Positions 17,697 through 25,441 of a DNA stretch of 34,218 nt are shown here, piece by piece. The DNA is taken from contig QIDH01000039.1 in assembly GCA_003229305.1 (NCBI GenBank), forward strand, positions 1 through 34,218. Reading direction: 5' to 3'. The DNA is from Acidimicrobiia bacterium (GTDB lineage Bacteria; Actinomycetota; Acidimicrobiia; Spongiisociales; Spongiisociaceae). A program made the position numbers and the translations under genes. Under the pieces are notes generated by a model, which searched no databases, was not told the origin of the DNA, and saw only the letters and a program-made list of their open reading frames with translations. Every line of letters starts with the position of its first letter. Position 1 is the first letter of the stretch.

Positions 17697-18008
17697 ATGG
17701 CACCGCCCAAACTGTCGCCTGAGCAACGCGCTGCTGCGCTCGTGAAGGCAGCCGAGGCCCGTCGCCTACGGGCCGAGCTCAAGGGACTGCTGAAGACGGG
17801 ATCGTTGAGTTTCACTCAACTCCTCGACAAGGCCGCAGAGGATCCGATCGTGGCCGGAATGAAAGTGAACTCGTTGCTCGCCGCCATGCCGGGAACCGGC
17901 AAGGTGAAGGCGAAGCGCATGATGGAGACGTTCGGCATCGCCGACAATCGAAGGATTCGCGGTCTAGGTGACCGACAACGCGACGCACTGCTGGCCGAAT
18001 TCTCCTGA
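17697..18008 (+). CDS. mihF: Actinobacterial integration host factor (mIHF)
   Basis: Small basic nucleoid protein specific to Actinobacteria, which bends and compacts DNA and is unrelated to proteobacterial IHF. The 103 residues match the family closely: PPKLSPEQRAAALVKAAEAR, RRLRAELKGLLKTG, MKVNSLLAAMPGTGKVKAKRM with a helix-hairpin-helix-like DNA contact, and the C-terminal RRIRGLGDRQRDALL. ATG 17697 has the Shine-Dalgarno GAAAGGA at 17684-17690; GTG 17694 is possible but too close to it. It is followed by gmk and rpoZ, the usual order. Confidence 0.95.
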   Translation: MAPPKLSPEQRAAALVKAAEARRLRAELKGLLKTGSLSFTQLLDKAAEDPIVAGMKVNSLLAAMPGTGKVKAKRMMETFGIADNRRIRGLGDRQRDALLAEFS

Positions 18009-18579
18009 GCAGCCGGGCCCTGGTGGGCGCCTGATCGTCGTGTCCGGCCCCTCTGGCGTCGGCAAATCGACGGTGACGGACGCCCTGGAAGAGCGGGGAG
18101 GCTTCTACTTCTCGATCTCGGTGACAACCAGAAAGGCTCGCCCAGGCGAAGAGGAAGGTGAGCACTACCGGTTCGTTTCCGAAGAACGGTTCGGCGAAAT
18201 GATCAGAGCTGACGAACTCCTCGAGTGGGCTCAGTACAACAACAATTTTTATGGAACGCCTCGTCGTCCGGTTCTCGACCAGATCGCGGCGGGGAGTGAC
18301 GTGCTACTCGAGATCGAGGTGCAGGGGGCCATGCAAGTCATCGGCGCCTACGCGGATGCCGTGACGATTTTCATAAACCCTCCCTCCATAGACGAGTTGA
18401 TACGTCGGTTACGAGGGAGAGGGCACATGTCAGAAGAGACCATCGAGCGACGGATGGAAATAGCCAGGGGGGAGATGGAGATCGGGAGGCAGCACTTCGA
18501 CCACCGGGTTGTCAACGACGACCTCGAACGTGTGGTCGGCGAGATCCTGGGTATACTGGCGCGTTCCCCATCAAATTGA
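17968..18579 (+). CDS. gmk: Guanylate kinase
   Basis: Phosphorylates GMP to GDP with ATP. The 203-residue chain has the P-loop GPSGVGKST (27-35), ISVTTRKARPGE-EGEHYRFVS (GMP site), LEWAQYNNNFYGTP, and LLEIEVQGAMQV. The only ATG, GTG or TTG in frame upstream of the P-loop is GTG 17968, which overlaps mihF by 41 bases; the first 20 residues are therefore specified by DNA shared with mihF and are unlike other guanylate kinases. A rarer CTG start at about 18031 would remove this tail. The enzyme call is firm and the start is not. Confidence 0.95.
   Translation: MTDNATHCWPNSPEQPGPGGRLIVVSGPSGVGKSTVTDALEERGGFYFSISVTTRKARPGEEEGEHYRFVSEERFGEMIRADELLEWAQYNNNFYGTPRRPVLDQIAAGSDVLLEIEVQGAMQVIGAYADAVTIFINPPSIDELIRRLRGRGHMSEETIERRMEIARGEMEIGRQHFDHRVVNDDLERVVGEILGILARSPSN
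18552..18557 (+). promoter_or_regulatory. -10-like TATACT inside the 3' end of gmk
   Basis: TATACT, one base from the sigma-70 consensus, lies 28 bases before the rpoZ ATG, so transcripts would begin near 18564. No clear -35 stands 17 bases upstream. It may give rpoZ and coaBC expression independent of gmk. It could also be chance within coding sequence. Confidence 0.35.
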
Positions 18580-18584
18580 GAGTC

Positions 18585-18833
18585 ATGAACGAGCCACCAA
18601 TCGATATCATCCTGCGCAAGACCGGCGGGCGATTCAACCTGGTAGTTGTGTCCGCACGGCGGGCCCGTCAGATCAACGCCTATTTCAACCAGCTCGGCGA
18701 AGGAATCGGCCATTACGTACCACCACAGGTCCACTCGCTGTCGCGCAAGCCTCTGACCATCGCGTTTGAAGAAATCGCCGATGACAAGGTCGTTGTGGAA
18801 GTCGAGGCAGAAGCCGAGGCCGAGGCCGAGTAA
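18585..18833 (+). CDS. rpoZ: RNA polymerase omega subunit
   Basis: Small subunit that helps assemble and stabilise beta-prime. The 82 residues include the omega core in its actinobacterial form: FNLVVVSARRARQINAYFNQLGEGIG and KPLTIAFEEIADDKV. ATG 18585 is preferred over TTG 18576, which lies in the gmk stop region. The C-terminus is an alternating Glu-Ala tail (VEAEAEAEAE) from a GAGGCC-type hexanucleotide repeat, which could vary in length by slippage. Position between gmk and coaBC is standard. Confidence 0.94.
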   Translation: MNEPPIDIILRKTGGRFNLVVVSARRARQINAYFNQLGEGIGHYVPPQVHSLSRKPLTIAFEEIADDKVVVEVEAEAEAEAE

Positions 18834-18894
18834 TCGTCGGCAAGCCTTCGCCGCGGCCTGACCTCCTTGGAGGGTCCGAAGGAGCGAGCAATTC

Positions 18895-20115
18895 TTGGCC
18901 GAGGTGTCAGCTATGAGAGATCGCAAAATCCTGCTTGGGGTAGCAGGCGGCGTGGCAGCCTTCAAGGCCGCCTACCTAGCGAGGCGACTGATCGAAGCCG
19001 GCGCCCAGGTCAGTGTTGTGATGACCAAAGGCGCCACGAAGTTCGTAGGTGAACAGACCTTCAGAGCCATCACGCGGCGGCCCGTGATCACGGATCTGTT
19101 CGGAGCGGAACTGGTCAGCCCTCACACCGAGTTGGCCGCATGGTGTGACGCGATTGTGGTTGCTCCTGCAACTGCGAATCTCATCTCCAAGGTCGCCAAC
19201 GGCCAAAGCGGCGATGCCCTGTCCGCGACCATCTTGGCCACTGATCGCCCGGTCATCCTGGCGCCAGCCATGCATACCGAGATGTGGGAACAGCCATCCA
19301 CCGTACGCAACATCGACATGCTGACGATGGATGGCCGAATCATCGTCGGCCCGGTCAGCGGACCGTTGGCAGGTGGAGATTCGGGCGCAGGGCGAATGGT
19401 CGAACCGGAAGAGATCATGAGGACGATCGCTGGATTGTTCCCTGAGACCATGGCGGGTGTGAGACTGTTGGTGACCGCAGGCGGCACTAGAGAAGCCATC
19501 GACCCTGTGCGATACATCGGGAACCGCTCGTCAGGCAAGATGGGTTATGCGATCGCATCTGAGGCCGCAGACAGGGGAGCGGATGTGGTTCTGATTACAG
19601 CGGCGAGCTTGCCGGTGCCCCCAAGTGTCAGAGTCGTGCAGGTCGAGAGTGCCGAGGAGATGGCAGAAGCAACCTGGGGGATGGCCGAGTCGATAGACGT
19701 GGCCATCATGGCAGCCGCGGTTGCGGATTTCCGTCCGGTTGATCCTGCCGAGACAAAACTCGCGAGGACGGACGGACCGCCCGAAATAGTTCTGGAGGAA
19801 ACGCCGAACGTTCTGCGTGGGCTGGTTGAACGCGCAGGCGATCCTGTGAAAGTGGTCGGGTTTGCAGCCGAGACCGGTTCGATCGAAAGGGCCTTTCACA
19901 AGGCCGCGACATACGGTGTCGATCTACTGGTCGCCAATGACGTGAGTGAGCAAGGATCTGGCTTTGGGACGGAGACCAACCGGGTGACATTCATCACCCC
20001 TGACGGTGACGCAGAACCTCTCCCTCAGATGTCGAAAGCCGAAGTCGCATCCCATCTGATGGACCGGGTCGAAGCGCTCTTGAGGGAGGCGGCGGATGGG
20101 AATCTGCCCTCATGA
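18895..20115 (+). CDS. coaBC: Phosphopantothenoylcysteine synthetase/decarboxylase
   Basis: Bifunctional coenzyme A enzyme: joins 4'-phosphopantothenate to cysteine (CTP-dependent) and decarboxylates the product. In 406 residues, the CoaC flavoprotein domain comes first (LLGVAGGVAAFKAA at 13-26, active-site H77 in SPHTEL, PAMHTEMW at 124-131, SGAGRM), and the CoaB domain from about residue 190 (LLVTAGGTREAIDPVRYIGN, KVVGFAAET, LLVANDVS). PAMH in place of PAMN is, from memory, normal for Actinobacteria. TTG 18895 sits 10 bases after AAGGAG (18879-18884); ATG 18913 is an alternative start with poorer spacing. Confidence 0.96.
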   Translation: MAEVSAMRDRKILLGVAGGVAAFKAAYLARRLIEAGAQVSVVMTKGATKFVGEQTFRAITRRPVITDLFGAELVSPHTELAAWCDAIVVAPATANLISKVANGQSGDALSATILATDRPVILAPAMHTEMWEQPSTVRNIDMLTMDGRIIVGPVSGPLAGGDSGAGRMVEPEEIMRTIAGLFPETMAGVRLLVTAGGTREAIDPVRYIGNRSSGKMGYAIASEAADRGADVVLITAASLPVPPSVRVVQVESAEEMAEATWGMAESIDVAIMAAAVADFRPVDPAETKLARTDGPPEIVLEETPNVLRGLVERAGDPVKVVGFAAETGSIERAFHKAATYGVDLLVANDVSEQGSGFGTETNRVTFITPDGDAEPLPQMSKAEVASHLMDRVEALLREAADGNLPS

Positions 20116-20156
20116 GCATCCAGCTCTCCTTTCCGCTCTCCCTACTCGGTGAATAG
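20112..20156 (+). CDS. Possible bridging micro-ORF between coaBC and priA
   Basis: ATG 20112 overlaps the coaBC stop (ATGA) and opens a 14-codon frame (MSIQLSFPLSLLGE) whose TAG at 20154-20156 overlaps the priA GTG at 20149. It fills the gap exactly and could carry terminating ribosomes from coaBC to priA, which lacks a Shine-Dalgarno. There is no other support for translation, and such short frames can occur by chance. Confidence 0.25.
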   Translation: MSIQLSFPLSLLGE

Positions 20157-21942
20157 TTCGGCTGGCACAACGCCAGGCCTGGTCGCCAGGGTGGTACCGG
20201 ACCTCCCGAGCTTCTCCATAGATGATGGGTTCGGGTACCGGGTTCCAGATCAGCTGGCCGATCAGGTGAAAGTCGGCTCTGTTGTCCGCGTGCCGCTGTC
20301 AGGTCGCAAGCTTCGAGGGTTCGTAGTCGAGCTACGGCAAGGCCAGACTTCTGAGCTCAAGGACATCACAGCGGTGTCAGGTTCCGGACCGACCTTCACC
20401 GAGGAGCTGCTTTTGACGCTGCGATGGGCGGCCAGGCATTACGTCGCCCCCCTCTCGGTCTTGTTGGCCAAACCAGGGCCTCCGAACCTGCCCCGCGAAG
20501 TCGCCCAACCGGGCCTTCCTTCCATCCCTCCAACGACTAGCCCTGCCCCCGAAATCTCGGCCGCGGCTGCCTCCGGGACCAAGCTTCCTGCTGCCCAGGT
20601 CCTCGCAGGCGACGACTGGGTCGGGTTGGTTCGAGGGTTGGTGACTGAACCGCTGCGGGCGGGACGATCGGCTCTCGTGATCGCTCCTACGGCCCGCGAG
20701 GTGGAGCAGCTCGGCGAGACGCTGACCCGAGATCTTGGGCGCAGGGTCGTCGTCGCCGGCGAAGGGTCGGATGCCGCCTTGACGACAGCCTGGTCGCGAG
20801 TGGCGTCGCACGCCGGTGGTCTGGTGCTGGTTGGAACGCCTAGATGCGCATGGTGGCCTGTCGCGTCTCTGGCGATCGCCGTTGTTGTAGACGGGGGAAG
20901 GCGGGGCATGAAGGACCGCCAGACGCCCGTAGTGTCCGCGCCGCGGGTCGTGCAGGCGAGGTCGCGGGTTGAACGATTCAACCTCGTGCATGTGGGAAGG
21001 GTCCCGACAACTGAAGTCCTGGCCGCCGGGGTCACCATGATGTCCCAGGCAGCAAGGCTTTGGCCTCTTGTGGAGGTGATCGATCGGACCGAGGAACCGC
21101 CGGGAGGAGGAGTGGTCACGCAGCGAGCCAGAAGGGCCGTGGCAGGCGCGGTGCGGCGGGGCCTGAGGGTCTTCGTCTTCACCCATCGGCACGGATACGC
21201 CCCGGCCAGTCGGTGTGTCTCGTGTCGGCTGCTTCGGACATGCTCCGAGTGTGGAGCCCGCCCTGACCCTGGTACCAGTTGTCGTAGATGCGGATCGGAT
21301 CTTGGACCATGTCCGGCCTGCGGCGGCGGAAGGTTCGAGCCTCTCGGAGCTGCAGTGGGAAGGGTGTTGGAGGAGCTGCGCAGAGTGGTGGGTCGAGCCG
21401 TTGGTGACGCCCAAAGCGGAGCTCAGGTACTAGTAGGCACAGAACGCGACCTGGTGGACGTTGAGCCAGTTGGCCTGGCAGTGGCAGTGGATGCAGATGG
21501 CTTGACCCATGGGACCAACTACCGGGCAGGCGAAGACGCGCTCGCTCTGCTGGCTCGGGTCGGCGGATTGGTCGTCCCTGGCGCCGGGCACCGGCTAATC
21601 GTGCAAACCGCCGAGCTTGACCATCCTGTGTTCGAGGCTTTGAGGCGCGGCGATCCGCTCGACTACCTGCGGGCGGAGGTCGAGACGCGCAGGTCCCTGG
21701 CTCTGCCTCCGATCGGAGATGTGATGGTGCTCGAGGTGTCAGGCGACGTCGACCACGACCTGGTTGCAGGCGCATTGGAAGGTGAATCTGTATACGGGCC
21801 CGCCGTCGTCGGTGCCAGAGCCAGATGGCTGGTACAGGGCGGCGACCTTGGTGGGGCCAAGGACAGACTGAGAGGGATTGTCGGGCGCATTCGCGACGGA
21901 GGGGGTCGGGTCAGAATCGACGTCGATCCCAGGGACCTCTGA
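20149..21942 (+). CDS. priA: PriA-like primosomal protein without helicase motifs
   Basis: Replication-restart protein of the PriA family, shortened to 597 residues and catalytically degenerate. The N-terminal 3' DNA-binding domain is present (VDDGFGYRVP-type start, VGSVVRVPLSGRKLRGFVVEL). No Walker A GxGKT occurs where expected, and the DEEH box is replaced by VVVDGGRRG (near 247-250), so ATP hydrolysis is unlikely. Eight zinc-binding cysteines (CVSCRLLRTCSEC, CRRC, CPAC; about 356-397) and the C-terminal domain (RRSLALPPIGDVMVLEVSG) remain. The same loss is known in mycobacterial PriA. GTG 20149 is chosen because it directly precedes the conserved N-terminus. Confidence 0.9.
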   Translation: MNSSAGTTPGLVARVVPDLPSFSIDDGFGYRVPDQLADQVKVGSVVRVPLSGRKLRGFVVELRQGQTSELKDITAVSGSGPTFTEELLLTLRWAARHYVAPLSVLLAKPGPPNLPREVAQPGLPSIPPTTSPAPEISAAAASGTKLPAAQVLAGDDWVGLVRGLVTEPLRAGRSALVIAPTAREVEQLGETLTRDLGRRVVVAGEGSDAALTTAWSRVASHAGGLVLVGTPRCAWWPVASLAIAVVVDGGRRGMKDRQTPVVSAPRVVQARSRVERFNLVHVGRVPTTEVLAAGVTMMSQAARLWPLVEVIDRTEEPPGGGVVTQRARRAVAGAVRRGLRVFVFTHRHGYAPASRCVSCRLLRTCSECGARPDPGTSCRRCGSDLGPCPACGGGRFEPLGAAVGRVLEELRRVVGRAVGDAQSGAQVLVGTERDLVDVEPVGLAVAVDADGLTHGTNYRAGEDALALLARVGGLVVPGAGHRLIVQTAELDHPVFEALRRGDPLDYLRAEVETRRSLALPPIGDVMVLEVSGDVDHDLVAGALEGESVYGPAVVGARARWLVQGGDLGGAKDRLRGIVGRIRDGGGRVRIDVDPRDL

Positions 21943-22019
21943 ACTCACACGGCGTGGAGGACCCTGGTGTTCATCCGCATCTAACCTGTCAGATTCCAAC
22001 GTGCAATCGGAGCAGTGAG

Positions 22020-22517
22020 TTGGCGATTTTTCCAATCAGAACCTTCGGCGATCCGGTCCTCCGCTCCTCGGCGGCGGCCGTACAGGTCATCGACGAGTCG
22101 ATTGAGCGTCTGGTGCAAGACATGCTTGAGACCATGTATGCGGCGCCTGGCGTCGGCTTGGCAGCTCCCCAAATCGGCGTTTTGAAGTCAGTGGCAGTCT
22201 TTGATGTCGGCGAAGGGCCAAATGTCCTCATCAATCCCAAGATCGTGGAGACAAGCGGGGAGTGGACGTTCGACGAAGGCTGCCTTTCCGTGCCGGAGCG
22301 CTACTGGCCCATTTCACGACCGGGTTGGGCCAGGGCACGTGGGCTCAATTTGGATGGCGAAGATGTGGAGTATGAGGGCGACGAGCTGCTCGGGCGGGTG
22401 CTACAGCACGAGCTCGATCACTTGCAAGGCATCCTGTTGATCGAGCGGCTCGAAACACGGGTTCGCAAGGCAGCCCTGCGGGATCTGCGCAACGAGGGCC
22501 TCGGGCTGCTGCAGTGA
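22020..22517 (+). CDS. def: Peptide deformylase
   Basis: Metal-dependent removal of the N-formyl group from new proteins. The 165 residues carry motif I GVGLAAPQ (44-51), motif II EGCLS (86-90, metal ligand C88) and motif III QHELDHLQG (129-137, both histidines and the catalytic Glu). TTG 22020 is preceded by GGAG at 22009-22012 and gives MAIFPIRTFGDPVL, a normal start; the longer frame from 21825 reads inside priA and is rejected. It overlaps fmt by 4 bases, the classic def-fmt pair. Confidence 0.96.
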   Translation: MAIFPIRTFGDPVLRSSAAAVQVIDESIERLVQDMLETMYAAPGVGLAAPQIGVLKSVAVFDVGEGPNVLINPKIVETSGEWTFDEGCLSVPERYWPISRPGWARARGLNLDGEDVEYEGDELLGRVLQHELDHLQGILLIERLETRVRKAALRDLRNEGLGLLQ

Positions 22518-23428
22518 GGCGAACCGCCTTTCTGGGCACGCCGGAATCTGCCTTGCCCGTCCTGCGGGCGTTGACAGCCGCATCTGACCTGAGGGTCGTC
22601 GTGACCAGGCCTGACAAGGTCAGGGGCAGGGGAACGGCTCCGACCCCGACCCCTGTCAAACAGGCGGCCGTCGACCTTGGGATTGCTGTCGGCGAGCCTC
22701 GTTCAAAGGCCGAGTTAGGGGCCCTTTTGGCAGATTTGGGTCTCGATCTGGCCGTGGTTGCCGCATTTGGGATGATCCTGCCTCTGGAGGTGCTTGCCAT
22801 ACCAGAGCGGGGAATGGTCAATGTGCACTATTCGTTGCTCCCCCGCTGGAGGGGCGCCGCCCCGGTTGAGCGGGCGGTGCTGGCCGGAGATGCGAAAACA
22901 GGAATCACCCTGATGCAAATGGACGAAGGCCTCGACACCGGTCCGGTGCTTGCCAGTTGGGCGACGACGATTGAAACGGACGAGTCTGGCGGCCACCTCA
23001 CGTCGCGCCTGGCCGAGGCAGCCGGAGAGCTGCTGGCTGTGGAACTTGACCAGATGTTCGCCGGAACACACACCGCCCGACCTCAGAAGGACGCCGAGGC
23101 CACGTACGCGGCGATGCTGCGTCGTGAAGAGGCCATCCTCGATCCACGCGAGCCGGCCGAGGCGCTGGTGCGAAAGATCCGGGCGTTTGATCCACGGCCG
23201 GGGGCACGCTTCGAACGAGCCGGGCATCCATTCAAAGTGTTCGGACCGGTGGTGCTGCCTGGGACGGTGATGGAGCCAGGTCGACTCGCGCTGGACGAAG
23301 GCCGATTGCTGGTCGGTACCGGAACGGTCGGATTGGCTGTCGCAGAGGTACAGCCGTCCGGCAAGCGTCGCATGTCCGCTGAGGAATGGGCCAGAGGCGT
23401 CAGGGATGGACTCGGCGAGCTGACATGA
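22514..23428 (+). CDS. fmt: Methionyl-tRNA formyltransferase
   Basis: Formylates initiator Met-tRNA using 10-formyl-tetrahydrofolate. The 304-residue enzyme has MRRTAFLGTPESALPVL at the start, the catalytic segment NVHYSLLPRWRGAAP with N103 and H105, and MQMDEGLDTGPVL with D141, followed by the C-terminal tRNA-binding domain (IRAFDPRPGARF). GTG 22514 overlaps the def stop (GTGA), and its own stop overlaps rsmB (ATGA), so formylation, deformylation and rRNA methylation genes are coupled. Confidence 0.97.
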   Translation: MRRTAFLGTPESALPVLRALTAASDLRVVVTRPDKVRGRGTAPTPTPVKQAAVDLGIAVGEPRSKAELGALLADLGLDLAVVAAFGMILPLEVLAIPERGMVNVHYSLLPRWRGAAPVERAVLAGDAKTGITLMQMDEGLDTGPVLASWATTIETDESGGHLTSRLAEAAGELLAVELDQMFAGTHTARPQKDAEATYAAMLRREEAILDPREPAEALVRKIRAFDPRPGARFERAGHPFKVFGPVVLPGTVMEPGRLALDEGRLLVGTGTVGLAVAEVQPSGKRRMSAEEWARGVRDGLGELT

Positions 23429-24645
23429 CAGAGATCGATTCCAAACCCGGGGTGGCGGCCCGTCTCGTCGCCGCATCGATTCTGGGACGCGTCCTGCGGG
23501 CTGGAGCGTGGTCAAACGTTGCACTTCGCGACATCGACCTCGATGAGAGCCACGATCGCGCTCTGGTGCGGATCCTCGTCTACGAAACAATCCGCAAGCT
23601 GGAGATCGTGGACGCAGGAATCACGGCGGTGCTCGACCGTCCGATCGCCGCCGTTGAGACAACTGTGCTCGACACCATGCGCATCGCAACCACCGAGATG
23701 TACTTTTTGAGGAGTCCGAACCACGCGGCGGTCGATACCGCCGTCGAGGCGGTGAAAGCTTCAGGAAACCCGCGAGCAGCCGGGTTCGTAAACGGGGTCC
23801 TCCGAGCCGTCGGCAGGTCGAACCCGCCCGAGATCCTGGGCGGATTGGGCGCTGCATTCGGAATGCCCGATTGGCTCACCGAGACTCTGGTCTCTGCATG
23901 GGGGGAAGGCGAGACCATCGAGTTCTTCGCCGAAAGCGCCAAGGCGGCTCCTCTCGCGATTCGCCAGAGGCCAGGAGAGGTCATCCCGGACGCAGCCGTC
24001 CCCGGACCAGTGCCCGGTTCGTGGATTCTCCCGACCGGAACCGATCTTCCTGCCGAGTGCGCGGTCCAGGATCCTGCGTCGGTCGCCGTTGTCTCTGCGC
24101 TGCGCGTTGAGCCAGGCCATCGTGTTCTGGATCTGGCAGCGGCTCCCGGTGGCAAAACCCTGCATCTTGGCGATGCACGACCTGGGTTGCTGGTCGCGTC
24201 CGACATCCACTGGCGCAGGCTCAAGAGCACGATCAGACGATTGGTCGATCCGGGCGTGCGGGTGCATTGGACGAATGCGGACGCGCTGGCACCCCCATTT
24301 AGGCCTGGCTCGTTCGATCGTGTACTCCTCGACGCTCCATGTTCTGGTCTCGGCACTCTGAGACGGAGGCCAGAGATTCGGATCAAAGTGACGCAGCGAG
24401 AGGTCGCCAGATTGGCGAGCCAACAGCGAAGGATGCTGGAGGCCGCTATACCGCTGCTCGCCCCCGGAGGCAGGCTCGTCTATTCGGTGTGCACGGTCAC
24501 ACCGGCCGAGACGCTGTCTGTCGTCGAAGGTCTCGGGGCTCGGGCCCCTGACTCTCTGCCTGGAAAGCGCGGCGAGACCGGTGTGCTGATGGGCCCGCAC
24601 CTGAGCGAGACGGACGGTATGTTCATCGCGGTGTTCGACAGGTGA
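23425..24645 (+). CDS. rsmB: 16S rRNA (cytosine-C5)-methyltransferase RsmB
   Basis: SAM-dependent methylation of C967 (E. coli numbering) in 16S rRNA. The 406-residue protein has an N-terminal NusB-like RNA-binding domain (about 10-140) and a Rossmann methyltransferase: LDLAAAPGGKTLHL (SAM motif I), LLDAPCSGLGTLRRRPEIR with the release Cys near 305, and GGRLVYSVCTVTPAE with the catalytic Cys near 355. ATG 23425 overlaps the fmt stop; the in-frame ATG at 23386 lies inside fmt. It ends the def-fmt-rsmB unit before a 124-base gap. Confidence 0.95.
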   Translation: MTEIDSKPGVAARLVAASILGRVLRAGAWSNVALRDIDLDESHDRALVRILVYETIRKLEIVDAGITAVLDRPIAAVETTVLDTMRIATTEMYFLRSPNHAAVDTAVEAVKASGNPRAAGFVNGVLRAVGRSNPPEILGGLGAAFGMPDWLTETLVSAWGEGETIEFFAESAKAAPLAIRQRPGEVIPDAAVPGPVPGSWILPTGTDLPAECAVQDPASVAVVSALRVEPGHRVLDLAAAPGGKTLHLGDARPGLLVASDIHWRRLKSTIRRLVDPGVRVHWTNADALAPPFRPGSFDRVLLDAPCSGLGTLRRRPEIRIKVTQREVARLASQQRRMLEAAIPLLAPGGRLVYSVCTVTPAETLSVVEGLGARAPDSLPGKRGETGVLMGPHLSETDGMFIAVFDR

Positions 24646-24757
24646 ATTGGCAAGGATCGGGCGTCCGCGCCCCGCACCACCTGTCTTGGCGCTGAGATTG
24701 ATCTGGGCGTGGTCCAGACGCACGGCGCGGCTCGTCAGGACTTTGCCTCCCACTCGG

Positions 24758-24763
24758 TAGGCT
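24758..24763 (+). promoter_or_regulatory. -10-like TAGGCT of a probable leaderless rpe promoter
   Basis: TAGGCT lies 6 bases before the rpe ATG at the end of the 124-base rsmB-rpe gap, with no Shine-Dalgarno. The arrangement repeats that of aroC, efp and ribD. No -35 is recognisable. The rest of the gap holds only a short GGGCG/CGCCC hairpin near 24660 without a T-run. Confidence 0.42.
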
Positions 24764-24769
24764 CAGTCC

Positions 24770-25429
24770 ATGAAACCAGCCAGCATCGCCCCCTCCATCC
24801 TCGCTGCGGACTTCGCCGACCTTGGACGGCAGGTGGCCGGAATCGAGGCCCACGTCGAAATGCTTCACATTGATGTGATGGACGGTCATTTCGTGCCCAA
24901 CCTTTCGCTCGGTATGCCGGTTATCCGCTCGCTGCGGGCCGTGACCGAGCTCCCGTTCGATTGCCATCTGATGACCACGAACCCAGATTCATACCTTGAC
25001 GAGTTGGCTGAAGCCGGTGCGACTCTGGTAACGGTGCATCTCGAGGTGTTTCCTGATCCGACCAAAGTTGCGAAATTGGCAAGGGCAGCGGGTCTTGGTT
25101 TCGGCCTCGTCCTCAACCCTCAGACTCCATATGAGGCGGTCGACCCATTCCTCGAAATCTGCGACATGGTCGTGATCATGTCGGTCAATCCCGGCTTCGG
25201 AGGACAGGGATTCATCGAATCTGTCCTGCCAAAGGTCAAAAAGACGCGGGAAGTGGTTGATTCGCGCGCTCTCCGTGTCGATATACAGATTGATGGTGGT
25301 ATCACCCCGGCGACAGCGCCCCTGGCTAGGCGTGCAGGAGTGGACGTGTTCGTTGCAGGCACGTCGGTCTTCGGCGCGTCGGATCCGGTGGCAGCCATCG
25401 CCGAGTTGCGGGCGGCAATCGACGACTGA
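24770..25429 (+). CDS. rpe: Ribulose-phosphate 3-epimerase
   Basis: Interconverts ribulose 5-phosphate and xylulose 5-phosphate in the pentose phosphate pathway. The 219-residue TIM barrel has SIAPSILAADFADLG, LHIDVMDGHFVPN (metal His and catalytic Asp), DCHLM, VMSVNPGFGGQGF, and VDIQIDGGI with the second Asp. It supplies the ribulose 5-phosphate used by RibB two genes on, which may explain the conserved placement before the riboflavin genes. The ATG at 24770 is the only fitting start. Confidence 0.97.
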   Translation: MKPASIAPSILAADFADLGRQVAGIEAHVEMLHIDVMDGHFVPNLSLGMPVIRSLRAVTELPFDCHLMTTNPDSYLDELAEAGATLVTVHLEVFPDPTKVAKLARAAGLGFGLVLNPQTPYEAVDPFLEICDMVVIMSVNPGFGGQGFIESVLPKVKKTREVVDSRALRVDIQIDGGITPATAPLARRAGVDVFVAGTSVFGASDPVAAIAELRAAIDD

Positions 25430-25441
25430 AAATGGGGCAGC

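Noticed and set aside
19264-19287. CoaC PAMH in place of PAMN as a sign of an inactive decarboxylase
   Set aside because: From memory the His form is normal in actinobacterial CoaBC, and the active-site His and other motifs are intact.
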